Shown here: piece after piece, positions 1 to 10,796 of the stretch | Position numbering within the stretch: the stretch's first letter is position 1 | Layout: each line of letters opens with the position of its first letter | Assembly: GCA_018907035.1 (NCBI GenBank) | Contig: JACCIC010000226.1 | Coordinates: 310,001 to 374,000, forward strand | Source: Sycobia sp. Sy_11 | Lineage: Eukaryota > Arthropoda > Insecta > Hymenoptera > Epichrysomallidae | Length of the DNA: 64,000 bases | Direction of reading: 5' to 3' | Made by a program: the position numbers and the translations under genes | The notes under the pieces: generated by a model | Told to the model about the DNA's origin: nothing | The model's input: only the letters and a program-made list of their open reading frames with translations | The model's database searches: none

Positions 1-114
1 TTAATTTTTAATTTAATTTTTATTTTTAATTTTTATTTTATTTTTATTTTTTTATTTTTTATTTTTTTTTTATTTTTTTTTTATTTTTTTATTTTTTTAT
101 TTTTATTTTTATTT

Positions 115-147
<33 letters not shown>

Positions 148-245
148 TTTGGATTGAATTGATTAGACTGTAAGACCAATAAAAAAAAAATATTTATTAA
201 TTTGTATATGGGCAGTCGACAAAAGTACAATTCAATTGTTTTGAA
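1..245 (+). repeat. AT-rich dispersed repeat, copy 1 (truncated by window edge)
   Basis: A T/A-only tract of about 150 bp is followed by GACTGTAAGACCAATA, an AATAAA-containing stretch and then GGGCAGTCGACAAAAGTAC. The same order recurs at 40320-40505, 57470-57680 and 58985-59230, and inverted at 12600-12850 and 57240-57440. It is therefore a dispersed element and not a unique locus. No coding capacity is seen. The class is unknown to me; the fixed AATAAA-like segment suggests a transposon or retroelement end. Confidence 0.6.
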
Positions 246-329
246 GACAAAAGCTATTAGATCTCTGTAACGCAAAATTAGTTCAGAAAAATACGAATAC
301 TACGTGCATATGGTATTTGCTATATTTTG

Positions 330-1190
330 CCTTTTTCATGTCAACAAACCCAACAAAATTAGACTTGTTTTTGACTTGGCGGCCAAAACAGCTCGTCAGC
401 GTTTAAATGACCAGTTCAATATTGGTCAAAATTTGCTAAATCCTTTCCGAGTATATTCATACAATTCAGGCAGTATTTGGTAGCTATTAAGGGTGACATA
501 TGTGACATGTTTTTATACGTAAACCTGAAAGAAGTTCATCGCGGTGCGCAGATATTTCTATCGTTACGCGATTTTATCACAGACGTCATGTATGATTGCA
601 ATACAACAAAAGAACTCCATACGTATGAGATGACAAGCCTCATATTTGATTCGAAGTCGTCACCTTTTAGATCCATATATCTAAAAAAGCATTCTAGTAA
701 TATCGCGAAAATACTGCTGACAGCTTCAAAAGCTGTTATACAAAGTAGCTACGAGAACTATTTTCTATGTACTTGCAATTCAAAATTCGAATCCACTTTA
801 TTGGTACACAACGTTACATAAACTTTGAAATAAATGCTCAAGATACGTAATTTCGCGATGTATGGTTGAGCGAGGAATATGCCCGAAATTCTATCGACTA
901 GATGGCAAGGGAATGCGTATGAGTTAGGTTTCTATTGGAGCACTGTAACTGATGAAATAACATACAATATTGTGCTAAAAAATATCTAGAGAAATTTTAT
1001 TTGGTAGTAGAACAACAACGAAACAGGAATTGCTGTGTTTTATAATGACGATATACGACGTTTTAAATATTATCGCTCCATTCACGCTGATGTCAAAAAA
1101 ATAATGCAGAAAGTATGGTTAAGTGAGATTGAATGGAATGTGAAGATACTCAATGAAAAAATTAATAATTGGAAAGATTAGTTTCAACAA
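330..1190 (+). pseudogene. BEL/Pao retrotransposon pol fragment (RT to A17-like region)
   Basis: Three-frame reading gives successive BEL/Pao landmarks. KIRLVFDLAAK followed by LNDQ (about 355-415) is the RT entry block. GDICDMF (about 492-512) matches the first catalytic-Asp block. YEMTSLIF with SSPF (about 624-672) matches the family's block before the active site. A degraded segment around 1047-1130 (IIAPFTLMSKKIMQ, then EIEW) matches the region after RT where lineages carry the Peptidase A17 domain. The longest open stretch is 477-821, 114 codons, and it joins the upstream part only through a frameshift. The YVDD-type active site is not recognisable near 745-775, where the sequence has eroded. 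Gag, protease, RNase H proper, integrase and LTRs are absent. The fragment lies directly downstream of the AT-rich dispersed repeat. The BEL/Pao assignment is from motif order and is fairly secure; function is ruled out by the lesions. Confidence 0.75.
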
Positions 1191-1334
1191 CGAGACCGGT
1201 TAAAATAAGGGTACATTACTTGCAGCTTAACACAAAACAATCTTAAAACGAAGTCACAGTTTCATATTTTCTATGATGTGAACTTAATACCTTTCTTCGT
1301 GGTCGCATCGCTTAAACAAAAAACTGTACTGCAG

Positions 1335-1340
<6 letters not shown>

Positions 1341-1402
<62 letters not shown>
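1341..1402. repeat. (TA)n microsatellite
   Basis: Uninterrupted TA dinucleotide tract. It marks the left edge of the composite repeat, whose first unique bases (ACTAAAATCCCTCGTCTCG) follow at once. Confidence 0.95.
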
Positions 1403-1404
<2 letters not shown>

Positions 1405-1800
1405 TAAAATCCCTCGTCTCGCCTTCGCCCGAGATAATAATTTAACCTATTTCATAAACAATTCAATAATATCTAAGTAAAAAGTACTCTTATATATACA
1501 AATCTATATTTCTATAAAGAATTGACCCTAATTTACCTATCGTCGCTTCTGTATAAAAAGCTGCTTCAATGTAGCGTCCACTTCAAAAAGTTAATCTTTT
1601 GCCGACCATTTTATAGTATATATATATATAGATATATATATATATATATATATGCATATTAAATATGGCTTGGATGAAGAAAAATGTACTTTCGAGTTCA
1701 AATGTTAGAACAAGATGTCCAAGTCTCTCGAGACGACGTTTTTTGAGAGTATCATGTTCGGACTATAGGAAATTTCGCGAGACGCCTGCTATATAGAGTT
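1403..1800 (+). repeat. Left-end module of composite repeat (also inverted at 51930-52230)
   Basis: The segment running from the TA tract through CCCTCGTCTCGCCTTCGCC, TTTAACCTATTTC, and AATATCTAAGTAAAAAGTAC is found in reverse complement at about 52080-52230, again ending in a TA tract. The stretch around 1700-1780 (CTCGAGACGACG and TATCATGTTCGG) likewise matches the inverse of 51925-51975. TCTCG and CGAGA flanking CCTTCGCC form a small hairpin next to the end. A second TA tract interrupts it at about 1618-1652. Confidence 0.65.
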
Positions 1801-1849
1801 TTCTGTTGGGGAGGTAGAATGCAATGTCCAGGTATCCCGGGACGACTCT

Positions 1850-2084
1850 TACTGGGAGTTTTTTTAAAATTTTTTTTATGTTATTTAACGTCGCTCTATT
1901 TATGCTTCCAAATACAGGTGCTAACCAGCGACGGAGGTTTACGATGTGTTTGTAAACAAAGTACATGTAAATTATCACAGCGGTGCCTGTGTCTATCGGC
2001 AGAGACCGGGACTTGAACTCGGATCACCGAGTTACTAGTCCTTCGCTCTAGCGATCGAGCCATCGTAGGCCTCCTACTGGGAGT
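1850..2084 (-). mobile_element. tRNA-derived SINE with 10-bp target-site duplication
   Basis: Read on the minus strand, the head at 2074 shows a Pol III A box (TGGCTCGATCGCTAGAGC; 2044-2062) and a B box (GAGTTCAAGTCCC; 2008-2020). Spacing, D-arm and T-arm pairing are tRNA-like. A body of about 130 bp follows, ending in an A-rich tail (TAAATAACATAAAAAAA). TACTGGGAGT stands on both sides (1850-1859 and 2075-2084) as a perfect target duplication. This defines the insertion as 1860-2074. The target is the composite/minisatellite sequence, so the SINE is the younger of the two. Two more copies lie at 10412-10830. Mobilisation would depend on a partner LINE, which cannot be named from this sequence. 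Confidence 0.88.
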
Positions 2085-2960
2085 GTTCGTATTCGAATGA
2101 TAGAATACGAATCTCTTCATAGAAATCGTACTGGCATACCTGGATTTTGTTTCCCACTAGCTATACACGAAATTCCCCGTAGATGTCTTCCAAAACACCT
2201 TGAAATCGCATTCTATCATCCGAACCCGAAATTTCTCGTAGAAGTTGTCCCGACATACCTGAACATCGTTTCCTATCAACTAAACACGATACTCAACGTA
2301 GAAATTGTCCCGCCATACTTGGACATCATGTTCTACCATGCGAATATGAAACTCCCTGTAGAAATTGTTCCATAACACCTGGAAATCGCATTCTATGATC
2401 CGAACATAAAACTCCCCCTAGAAGTTGCCCCGACATACCTGAACATCGTTTTCTACCAACTAAACCCGTTACTCCCTGTAGAAATCGTCTCGTCATACCT
2501 GGACATCATGTTCTACCGTGCGAATATGAAACTCCCTGTAGAAGTTGTTCCATAACACCTGGAAATCGCATTCTATGATCCGAACATAAAACTCCCCCTA
2601 GAAGTTGTCCCGACATACCTAAACATCGTTTCCTACCAACTAAACACAATAGTCCCAGTAGAAGCCGGCCCGAGAAGGCTAGCATCGCTTTCTAACGACT
2701 AAACACAATAGTCCCCGTAAAAGTCATTCGGAAAGACCTAGATATCGTATTTTACCGTCCCAACACGAACCTTTCCATAGAAGTTGATTTCCTCTACCTG
2801 GATCTCGTTTTCCATCAACTAAATACAATATTCCCCGTAGAAATCGCCCAGAGACACCTGGACATCGCATTCTATCATCCAAACACACAACTACGTATAT
2901 AAATCGTCTTGAGGCAACGGAATATTGTAATCAATCGCCCGTACACGCTAATACAATATT
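2085..2960 (+). repeat. 60-bp minisatellite with 180-bp higher-order unit
   Basis: Degenerate units of about 60 bp repeat the pattern GTAGAAGTTGTCCCGACATA, CCTGGACATC, TTTCTATCA. Between about 2290 and 2640 three neighbouring units form a higher-order period: TTCCATAACACCTGG recurs exactly 180 bp apart (2367 and 2547). Because 60 is divisible by three, one frame reads as a 20-residue repeat for 92 codons (2097-2375), but stops occur in later units and no known protein is matched. A shorter, related array is at 28565-28900. Confidence 0.85.
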
Positions 2961-3018
2961 ACTCAGTAGAAACCGTATTTAAAATACGTATATATCACAT
3001 GTACAATATAATATACAT

Positions 3019-3021
<3 letters not shown>

Positions 3022-3063
<42 letters not shown>
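3022..3063. repeat. (TA)n microsatellite
   Basis: Pure TA tract inside the composite repeat, between the minisatellite and the GA-tract module. The corresponding point in the copy at 28.5-30 kb carries only an interrupted TA-rich stretch. Confidence 0.95.
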
Positions 3064-4240
<1,177 letters not shown>

Positions 4241-4250
<10 letters not shown>

Positions 4251-4500
4251 TCGACTCCATCGCATATATTTGCAAACTGAAGGCTCAGTCTCTTTATATT
4301 GGTGAGGCACTCACCAATATGAAGACAAATCTTGCTATTAAAAAAGGATTGTTCACTAACGTATTGTCTTGGTCTTTTGCTAGTATTGTTATATGTGTCT
4401 TATGGTCTCGGTATTCTCGTGATTTTGACAAGAACGCATTGATATTTATTTTCAAAATTGAAAACACATTTTTAAAGCAGTATAAACATATTTAAAAAAC
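4241..4500 (+). other. Unassigned open segment with a perfect hairpin
   Basis: One frame stays open for about 82 codons from 4244 to the TAA near 4493. It has no ATG at its beginning and no domain I recognise. It contains a perfect 11-bp inverted repeat (4296-4306 and 4310-4320) with a 3-base loop. It lies just after the RTE-like tail. It could be an eroded transposon or exon piece, or a chance open frame; I do not assign a function. Confidence 0.25.
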
Positions 4501-4739
4501 GAAGAAATTTTTTTAATTAATAATAGTTTTCAAGGCAAAAAGTATAATGATATAAAAAACTTATATAAAACCTTATATCAAAAAGTAAATAATATGAAAC
4601 ATAAAAAAATAGTTATATGATATTAAACTGGTACATGTATATTTAATAAATATCTACGATTTGACATTCTGATGCTTTTGATTAAAATATTCGTTTGAAA
4701 GGTGCAGGCGTAGCATTAAAAATGAATAAAACTAAACCT

Positions 4740-4949
4740 TGTAGCGGGCACGCTGGCTGGCTACTGACGAGCATCGAAAGGCTCCCTCTCGCTCTCTTTT
4801 CCAAGCACGGACGTTATAGAGCGGTCGCTAGGGGCTCTTCGCATTAAAGAGCGACCACGCTCGAGGCTCGCCCCGCACCCGACTGCTGTATTGGAGCGGC
4901 ACCGCCGTGACGCCAGGGGAGGGAAGAGGAAGCACTTATTGGCGCAGTC
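4740..4949 (+). other. Probable 5' LTR and tRNA primer-binding site of Ty3/gypsy element
   Basis: Base composition turns abruptly GC-rich at about 4740, where TGTAGCGGGCA resembles an LTR start. TGGCGCAGTC (4940-4949) matches the primer-binding site used by several insect Ty3/gypsy elements, complementary to the 3' end of a serine tRNA. The LTR would end just before it, giving a length near 195 bp. No second LTR copy is seen downstream, so the boundaries are inferred. Confidence 0.5.
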
Positions 4950-5640
4950 CTCCGGGGTGTATGAGGATAAGAGCTGGCTACGGAGCAAGGAGAGTCAGAA
5001 TGCTGGGCCCCACAATACCTGTAACAAGGGGAACAGCTTGGATCAGCCAGCTCGTCGACCTTGCCTGGATTGGTGACGCTCGCGTCCGTCAACAGCCAGA
5101 CGTAGGTAAGGGCTCCTCCGATGCTTCTGGGATTGCCGAGTTCGGAGCAATCAACTCGGGCCCCCAGCCAGGCTTGGATTGAAACGGTGTGACCGAGACC
5201 ACCGATGAAAAGCGCTAGCGCGAGGAGTAGTCCTGCGCACCGGGAGGTCAGGAAGGGAGATGAAGAATATCGTCCACGAAAGGAGCTCCGAACTATGGAA
5301 CATAGGAAGCGTTTCCGCTCGGTCCTGTCGCCTATCTCCACGCCGCCGCCGTCCAAGAAGAAAGGCCGATTGCCCAGAGACCACCGTTCAGCAGCTAGCC
5401 CTGCTTCAACTGGCGTCCAACTAGAGGCAACGGAACACCGGAGACGTTGCTCGATCTGCCGGCGAACAAATCACGCATCCGGAGAATGCAAGTGGCAACT
5501 CTGAAATCGACCATCTAACCAGTGAATAGAACCGGTCCGTTGTTACAGATGCGGAGAAGAAGGTTAGTTCCGCAGTCGATGCCCTAGAGATCAAACGGGA
5601 AAAAACGCAAAGGTTTTTTGCACCTTGACGACCGCCTGCG
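4950..5640 (+). pseudogene. Ty3/gypsy gag remnant with two zinc knuckles
   Basis: The best open frame (5205-5504, 99 codons) is basic and ends in a CX2CX4HX4C knuckle (CSICRRTNHASGEC, about 5451-5492). A second knuckle follows after a stop at about 5540-5581: CYRCGEEG, then a TAG where the histidine belongs, then FRSRC. Gag would package the element RNA into particles, and the knuckles bind nucleic acid. The capsid part upstream is too eroded to delimit. It precedes protease and RT in the order normal for Ty3/gypsy. Confidence 0.65.
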
Positions 5641-6130
5641 ATCGAAAGCGCCCTTTAGTGGACGTGGTTATTTGCGGATTGCAAGGATAAGCATACTTGT
5701 AAACAGGCGTCAAGGCAAGTGTGTTTAGCGACTCTTTTCACCGTAGTCTATCAGAGAAGGCGTCCCGGCGAAGATGCAGTCGATGTATGTGATTTTTGCC
5801 GACGGAGTGGCTCAGTCTAAGGAAATCCTTACATACAAAGTGCAAGTAACTTTGGCCGACTGTACTGTAGAGGCAGAGCTCGTCGTACTTTCTGCCGTAG
5901 ACAACAAGATCTTGCTAGGTAGAGACCTCTTGGTGGACGCGCGGGTCGTGATTAATCTACCGAGAAGCTCTTGGCACTTCCTCCAGGAACTCACCAAGGT
6001 TCGTAAATATGCCGATCCACCGAACGACAATAAATACACCGGTGAGCCCTCGGGTTTGAAGAGATTGCAACGAGTGCGAGTCCTGAACATCGTTGTGACG
6101 GAAAAAAGAACTATGGATTGGAAGGAATAG
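5640..6130 (+). pseudogene. Ty3/gypsy aspartic protease remnant
   Basis: A retropepsin-like segment begins at VDVVICG (about 5658). The expected D-T/S-G active site reads stop-T-G-V (TAA ACA GGC GTC, about 5701), so the catalytic Asp codon has become a stop. After a frame change, 5774-6130 carries the C-terminal protease block ILLGRDLL (about 5908-5931). The retropepsin would cleave Gag-Pol within the particle; this copy cannot. RT follows directly. Confidence 0.65.
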
Positions 6131-6199
6131 AAGGAACCTATCCGACAGCCAGAGTCCCAACAGCGTGCGAGGCGCGCTAGGAAGGATCGTGAAATACTG

Positions 6200-7052
6200 G
6201 AACGATTGTTTGATCAAGCTTTCATAACGAACGAAGAGGTATCGGGAAGTTTCAGACTATGTAGAGATTGCATTGATCGGCCTGCAGTTACGGTCGGATT
6301 AAGCGACGTCCCACGAGGGACAGCGACGAAATCGAGAGCGTCTTGCATGAATTCGCTGAGGTATTTCAACACAGAGGTCCTTCAAAGACGATTACGGAGC
6401 ACCAGATAGAGGCGGGCGAACATCCTCTCGTAGTGACGCCGCCCTACCGTCTTTCACCAGTGAAACGAGAGGTGCTGAAGACTGAAGTAGAGCCGATATT
6501 ACGAGACGGGATCATTGAGGCATGCGAGTCACCATGGGCTACGAAAGTAGTGCTAGATCCCAAGAAGGATGGCGGTATTCGCGTGTGTGTGGATTATAGA
6601 CGCCTCAAAAAAATCACGCTACCGGATCCGTACCCGATGTCACGAATGGACGACCTATTACACGATTGTAGGAAGTCAGCACGCGTGTCAACACTGAACC
6701 TTCGTGCTATCTACTGGAAGATCCTCTTGAGGCTCCAGAATCGAGAAAAGACGGCATTTACCACGCCATACGCGACGCTTATGTTCCGTGTTATGGCTTT
6801 TGGACTGAGGAACGCTGGCGTGACTATGCAACGGCTTGCGGATCGCTTACGCGCCGGGTTTCCGAACAAGTGCACGCTGGCGTACCTAGACGACTTCATA
6901 GTCGTCTCTAGTAGCGCAGAACAGCGCTTAGCGGACCTTTGCCGCCTTCTACATAGAATAATGCAGTTCGGCTTGCGCGTAAATAGGCAGAAGTGCTGTT
7001 TCGGATGTGGCCAAGCCAAATGCATGGGTCACCTAATTACGGAGGACTTCTA
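6200..7052 (+). pseudogene. Ty3/gypsy reverse transcriptase, largely open
   Basis: An open frame at 6343-7053 (236 codons) covers the core RT domain. Landmarks in order are: IIEACESPWATKVV with DPKKDGG and RVCVDYRRLKK; TLNLRAIYWKI, where the first catalytic Asp has become Asn; TAFTTPYATLMFRVMAFGLRNA; the active site YLDDFIV; then a CFGCGQAKCMGHLI block. The protein would copy element RNA to cDNA. The D-to-N change and the stop at 7051 make it inactive. The frame is GC-rich compared with the flanking AT-rich DNA, so the insertion has not fully equilibrated with its surroundings. Confidence 0.88.
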
Positions 7053-7780
7053 ACGAATCCGGAGAAGACGAGCACTATTGCCAGCTTAGAACCGCCGACA
7101 AAACTGAAGGCATTAGTCTCCTTCTTGTAAATGTGCTCGTGGTTTCGTTGGATTGTGCCAAATTTTGCAAAGGTAGCTGAGCCGCTGACAGGCCTCACTA
7201 GAAAGGCGATGCGGTGAGAATGGGCTGCGGAGCAACAGACAACCTTTAGGGCACTGAAAAAGGCTTTCACGGAACTACCAGTGCTGCAGTAGGTCAATCC
7301 TATGCAGCCAGTCATAATAAGGGCTGACGCCAGCGGCTATGCTCTCGGAGCCGTCCTCATTCAAGGCAGAAAGAGACAGAGCATCCGATCGAGTACGCCA
7401 ACCGTCTACTGAAACCAACTGAGAGGAACTACAGTACGACGGAGAGAGAAGCTGTAGCAGTGGTATGGGTCGTGGATAAGTTTCGTGGCTATATTGAAGG
7501 CACGGAGTTTACTGTGGCTACGGACCATTAGCCACTGAAGTGGTTGTTCGCGCTCAAAACACCCACAGGGCGCTTGGCACGCTAGGCCCTGTTACTGCAA
7601 TCTTTTGGCTTAAATGTGCAGTATATACCCGGAAAATGCAACGCCGTCGCCGAGCTTCTATCGCGAGGCACTACCGGAAGCAACCAGGAGTAGGAGATAG
7701 CCCAGACGGACATCACCGGTGTCGAGGTCGACCTCCCAAGCCGAACGGCGCAGGATACACGCAAGAGACAGCTGCGGGAC
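7053..7780 (+). pseudogene. Ty3/gypsy RNase H and connection remnant
   Basis: After the RT stop, all three frames must be joined. [15 protein letters not shown] (about 7323-7367) is the RNase H block with its first catalytic Asp. A later block reads [16 protein letters not shown] (about 7441-7490), then EFTVATDH (about 7506-7530) followed by an in-frame TAG. The part toward integrase keeps YIPGKCNAVAELLSREA (about 7622-7672), the conserved RNase H C-terminal sequence. RNase H would degrade the RNA of the RNA:cDNA hybrid. At least four lesions are visible. Confidence 0.75.
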
Positions 7781-8772
7781 GATAGTCGGATGTTTCGAGA
7801 GGAACAAGGATTCCGAATTTCACACGGCTCGCGGATATATAATGTTGAACGGCGTAACCGTTACGCCCCAGAGATAGAAGCAGAGGAGCCGCAGCTGGCA
7901 GTGCCAGACCACGAGAGACTGGCTTTATTACCGTCAATCGCGATTTCCCGACGGCGAGACATTACGGAACGGAGCGCACGATGGTGGGTATACCAATAAA
8001 ATATTATTGACCCAGGATGGGCAAACAGATAGCCGAGTACGTGAGGAATTGCCTCGAATGCCAGAGGTATATGGCAAGCTTACTCAAGCCAGCTGGTCCC
8101 ATGCATACGCCTGTGATGCAACAGCGATTCGAGGTCGTAGCCGTCGACCTCTTCGGATCCTTACCCGAGGGAAGAAACGGGGAAAGGTGGACACTATTCG
8201 TGCAAGATGTTGCCAACCGTTGGGTGGAATTATTTTCACTACCTAACGCCACGGCCGAGAGCTGCGCCACTACCTTGCTCGACGAAGTGGTGCTGAGATA
8301 CGGAGTCTACAGCAGAATAATAAGCGATAATGGCGTACAGTTTACGAGTACTGTAAGTGCAGCAGATCGCGCACTGCCTGAATATCGAGCAGGCACTCAC
8401 GCCCTTATATTACCCGCAGGCCAACCCTGTGGAGAGGAAAAATCGCGATCTAAAGGCGCAACCAGCCGTACTAGTAGGGAAAGATCATACAAACTTTCGT
8501 TCATTCGATATGAAATGCACACTGCTCTATGCGCCGCCACTGGATATAGTGAGGCTTACCTCACTTTTGGCTGGGAGCTACGCGATTCGGACAGTATGCA
8601 CAGAGACCTTCGAGCTATTCTACAATTAGAAAACTTCGTACCGGATATTATTCCGTGTTTATTCGCGATGGCGGACACATTAAAGCAGGCCAGGGAGACA
8701 CATGAAGCCGTGCAAGATCGCCGGAAGGACTTTGCCGATGAAAAGGACCGACTAGCTTCGAGATCAGGATAG
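7780..8772 (+). pseudogene. Ty3/gypsy integrase remnant (HHCC, D, D and shifted E)
   Basis: The zinc-binding N-terminus is frameshifted: the GHYGT-like part (about 7960) is in another frame from YYWPRM-like sequence at about 8000, while CLECQ (about 8053) supplies the two cysteines. In 8017-8772 the DDE core shows the first Asp in VAVDLFG (about 8140) and the second in ISDNGVQFTS (about 8320). The block with the third residue, NPVERKNRDLK (about 8423-8455), is in the frame of 8357-8629, so a frameshift lies between 8345 and 8420. The enzyme would insert cDNA into the chromosome. Confidence 0.8.
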
Positions 8773-9043
8773 GATGTGATAACACGGTGGTTTACCATAC
8801 CTCTGCCGTCACTCCTTACCAGGGAGATGGCAAGAGTCCACCCGCGCCCTGTATCCCTCTCAGAAAAAGAGGACGCCCGAGAAAGACGGGACCCACCACT
8901 GCGTCGCGGTCAGATGAAACACCGCCAAGATACGGGCCCACTCATGTGAAAGGGCGCCCTAAGAAGTTAGCTACGGCCACGGCGGTCTTAATTCGTTCGG
9001 TACAAGGCGAGACTAGGAGAAGAGGACGCCCAAGAAAAAATCG

Positions 9044-9045
<2 letters not shown>
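8773..9045 (+). pseudogene. Gypsy C-terminal extension with three AT-hooks
   Basis: The frame 8787-9107 is a basic Pro/Thr/Arg-rich tail after the integrase core. It has three AT-hook-type motifs: RKRGRPRK (about 8859), KGRPKK (about 8952) and RRRGRPRK (about 9014). AT-hooks bind the minor groove of AT-rich DNA, so the natural inference is a targeting tail that brings the integrase to AT-rich chromatin, comparable in role to a chromodomain. The frame runs into a TA tract at 9045. Neither the true stop nor a 3' LTR is present, so the element is 3'-truncated there. Confidence 0.6.

Positions 9046-9087
<42 letters not shown>
9045..9087. repeat. (TA)n microsatellite at the gypsy 3' break
   Basis: Pure TA tract exactly where the gypsy reading frame ends. 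Composition becomes AT-rich host-like DNA immediately after. Confidence 0.95.
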
Positions 9088-9089
<2 letters not shown>

Positions 9090-9092
<3 letters not shown>

Positions 9093-9740
9093 CAATTTTC
9101 ACTTTAGTTCGTGCTTTGTTAACTGTTCAAAAAAGTAATCGAATTAAAGACGATTGCGATGTTTGCTATTGACGAGAATAAAGATACGATTCTTAAATAT
9201 TACAAGAATAATCATGGACATAGTAAAATAATTGGAATTGCTATTTGTTTTGTGAAGCCTCAAAATAAAATAAAAATCGCAGTTATTATTATCGCAGTTT
9301 GCTAATATTAGGGCATAAATGAAATTAAATAATTCGGTAAAAATCAGGAGCTACCAAATAAGTAGAGAGAGTAAAAAAAAGATTAATCTACATCATTTAT
9401 ATCTTCAGAATCCGTTCAAAATTAAAATTAGATTAGTACATTAGCGTATAAAAGGAAAATCTTTATATTTCGAAATTTTGTCTCTATGTTTTGTAATGTT
9501 TGTGTATGCCTCGGCAACTCATTGTTCTCGGAAAAGCGACTCGCCATTTATTGTGTGCGTTCGGAAAACGTGAAATTCGAGAAACTCTGTGTAATCGAAC
9601 AAGCAACCTACAGAGAAAAATTGTAAGGCGAAAACGCAAAGAAACAAATTTTTCTAATAAATATTTCGGTTATATATGTAGTAATAAAAGAAAAAAGGTA
9701 GTTCTGCTTCTCGCCGTTATTAACTCGCGTGTATGGAGGC
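9090..9740. other. AT-rich non-coding stretch, nothing assigned
   Basis: No transposon motif, RNA gene or convincing open frame is visible. The 88-codon frame at 9500-9766 is not recognised. Confidence 0.5.
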
Positions 9741-10340
9741 CTACGTACACGTGTAGCCAAATGTAATGAAAACATAGTAGTTTTCCGATGGCACAATGTA
9801 TACTCTAGAAATTCTAACTTCTGCGTTTGAGTTGTAAGGTGTACGTGCAGAGCCCCCGAAAATGCCTGGCAGTAAATCGTAATATGCGGGAGAGGTCGAG
9901 AGAGCTGCGAAAAAAGAACGAGATAAGTTTGACCGAGAACCGAATGTTTCCCGCCTTGCCTTTTTGCCACTGCGAAACAAAGAACATTATCCGTGTAAGC
10001 GACAAAGCGAGAGAAAGAGAGCGCACGCTATTCGCCGTTGTCAGAAATAGGGATTCCCGCTTCGTCTTCGTCAAAGTAGACCTGCAGAGCGCGGCCTCGA
10101 TAGTGCGCACGACCATGGCCGCAGATGATAGGGTTAAAATTTGGCCGCTCTGTTGAGGCGGGGAAATAGAGCGCGGTCTCGATAATGCGCGCGTCAGCGG
10201 CCACACACGATAGGGCCGAAACTACGCCACGCTGTAGCGGCGAGCAAGAAAAGCGCGATAGCAAAATTGGCTTTAAAAGGCCGCGCGGCGAGCGGCGGCC
10301 GGGTTTTTTTTCAATAACAGTCGTTAGAGACGGTTTTAAC
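9740..10340. other. GC-rich, CpG-containing segment with 82-bp tandem duplication
   Basis: Two diverged tandem units start at 10086 and 10168, each beginning AGAGCGCGG followed by CTCGATA, TGCGC and later GATAGGG. The surrounding 600 bp is strikingly richer in CG dinucleotides than its flanks. Overlapping frames of up to 130 codons on both strands follow from the GC content and are not recognised. It may be a regulatory region or first exon, or an unclassified repeat. Confidence 0.4.
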
Positions 10341-10411
10341 AAAGTTAATCAAAATATATCTGGTTCTTTTTCTCGAACACCTACTCCTCTTCACAATATT
10401 TCCACTACAAT

Positions 10412-10572
10412 ATTATTTTATGTCGCTTTATTTATACTTCCAAGTACTGGTGCTAATCAGTGACCAAGGACTAGGATGTGTTTGTAAACAAAGCACACGT
10501 GTATTATTGTTATGTATTATTGTTATTACTCACACTTAAATTATTACAGCGGTACTTGTGTCAATCGGGGGT
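10412..10572 (-). mobile_element. tRNA-SINE, 3' part of an older copy split by a second SINE
   Basis: It matches the body of the SINE at 1860-2074: TTTATGTCGCTTTATTTATA, GTGCTAATCAGTGACC, TGTTTGTAAACAAAG, ACAGCGGTACTTGTGTCAATCGG. A short internal expansion (TATTATTGTTATGTATTATTG) is specific to this copy. The sequence breaks at 10573 and resumes at about 10797 with GAACTCAGATCAC, the B-box part of the head. Confidence 0.75.
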
Positions 10573-10585
10573 AAAACCGGGATTT

Positions 10586-10783
10586 TTTTTTTATGTTATT
10601 TAACGTCGCTCTATTTCTGCTTCCAAATACCGATGCTAATCAGCGACGGAGGTCTACGATCTGTTTGTAAACAAAGTACATGTAAATTATTACAGCGGTG
10701 CCTGTGTCAATCGGCCGAGACCGGGATTTGAACTCGGATCACCAAGTTACTAGTTCTAGTGATCGTGCCACCGTAGGCCTCTC
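10586..10783 (-). mobile_element. tRNA-SINE inserted into an older SINE of the same family
   Basis: Full-length minus-strand copy with A-rich tail at 10586-10600 and tRNA head near 10783; the B box (GGGATTTGAACTC on the plus strand) is at about 10725-10737. AAAACCGGGATTT (10573-10585) and AAAATGGGGATTT (10784-10796) form a 13-bp target duplication with two mismatches. The interrupted host is a SINE of the same family, whose head continues at 10797-10830. Confidence 0.8.
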
Positions 10784-10796
10784 AAAATGGGGATTT

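Noticed and set aside
2097..2375. A 92-codon protein with 20-residue repeats
   Set aside because: It follows from a 60-bp minisatellite read in one frame. Later units carry stops, and the second copy at 28.6 kb does not keep the frame.
4844..5356. A 170-codon frame on the minus strand
   Set aside because: It overlaps the gypsy 5' leader and gag on the opposite strand, is GC-driven and has no recognisable domain.
9608..10463. Several overlapping frames of 79-130 codons on both strands
   Set aside because: They are explained by high GC content of the island; no frame shows domain content or a consistent codon pattern.
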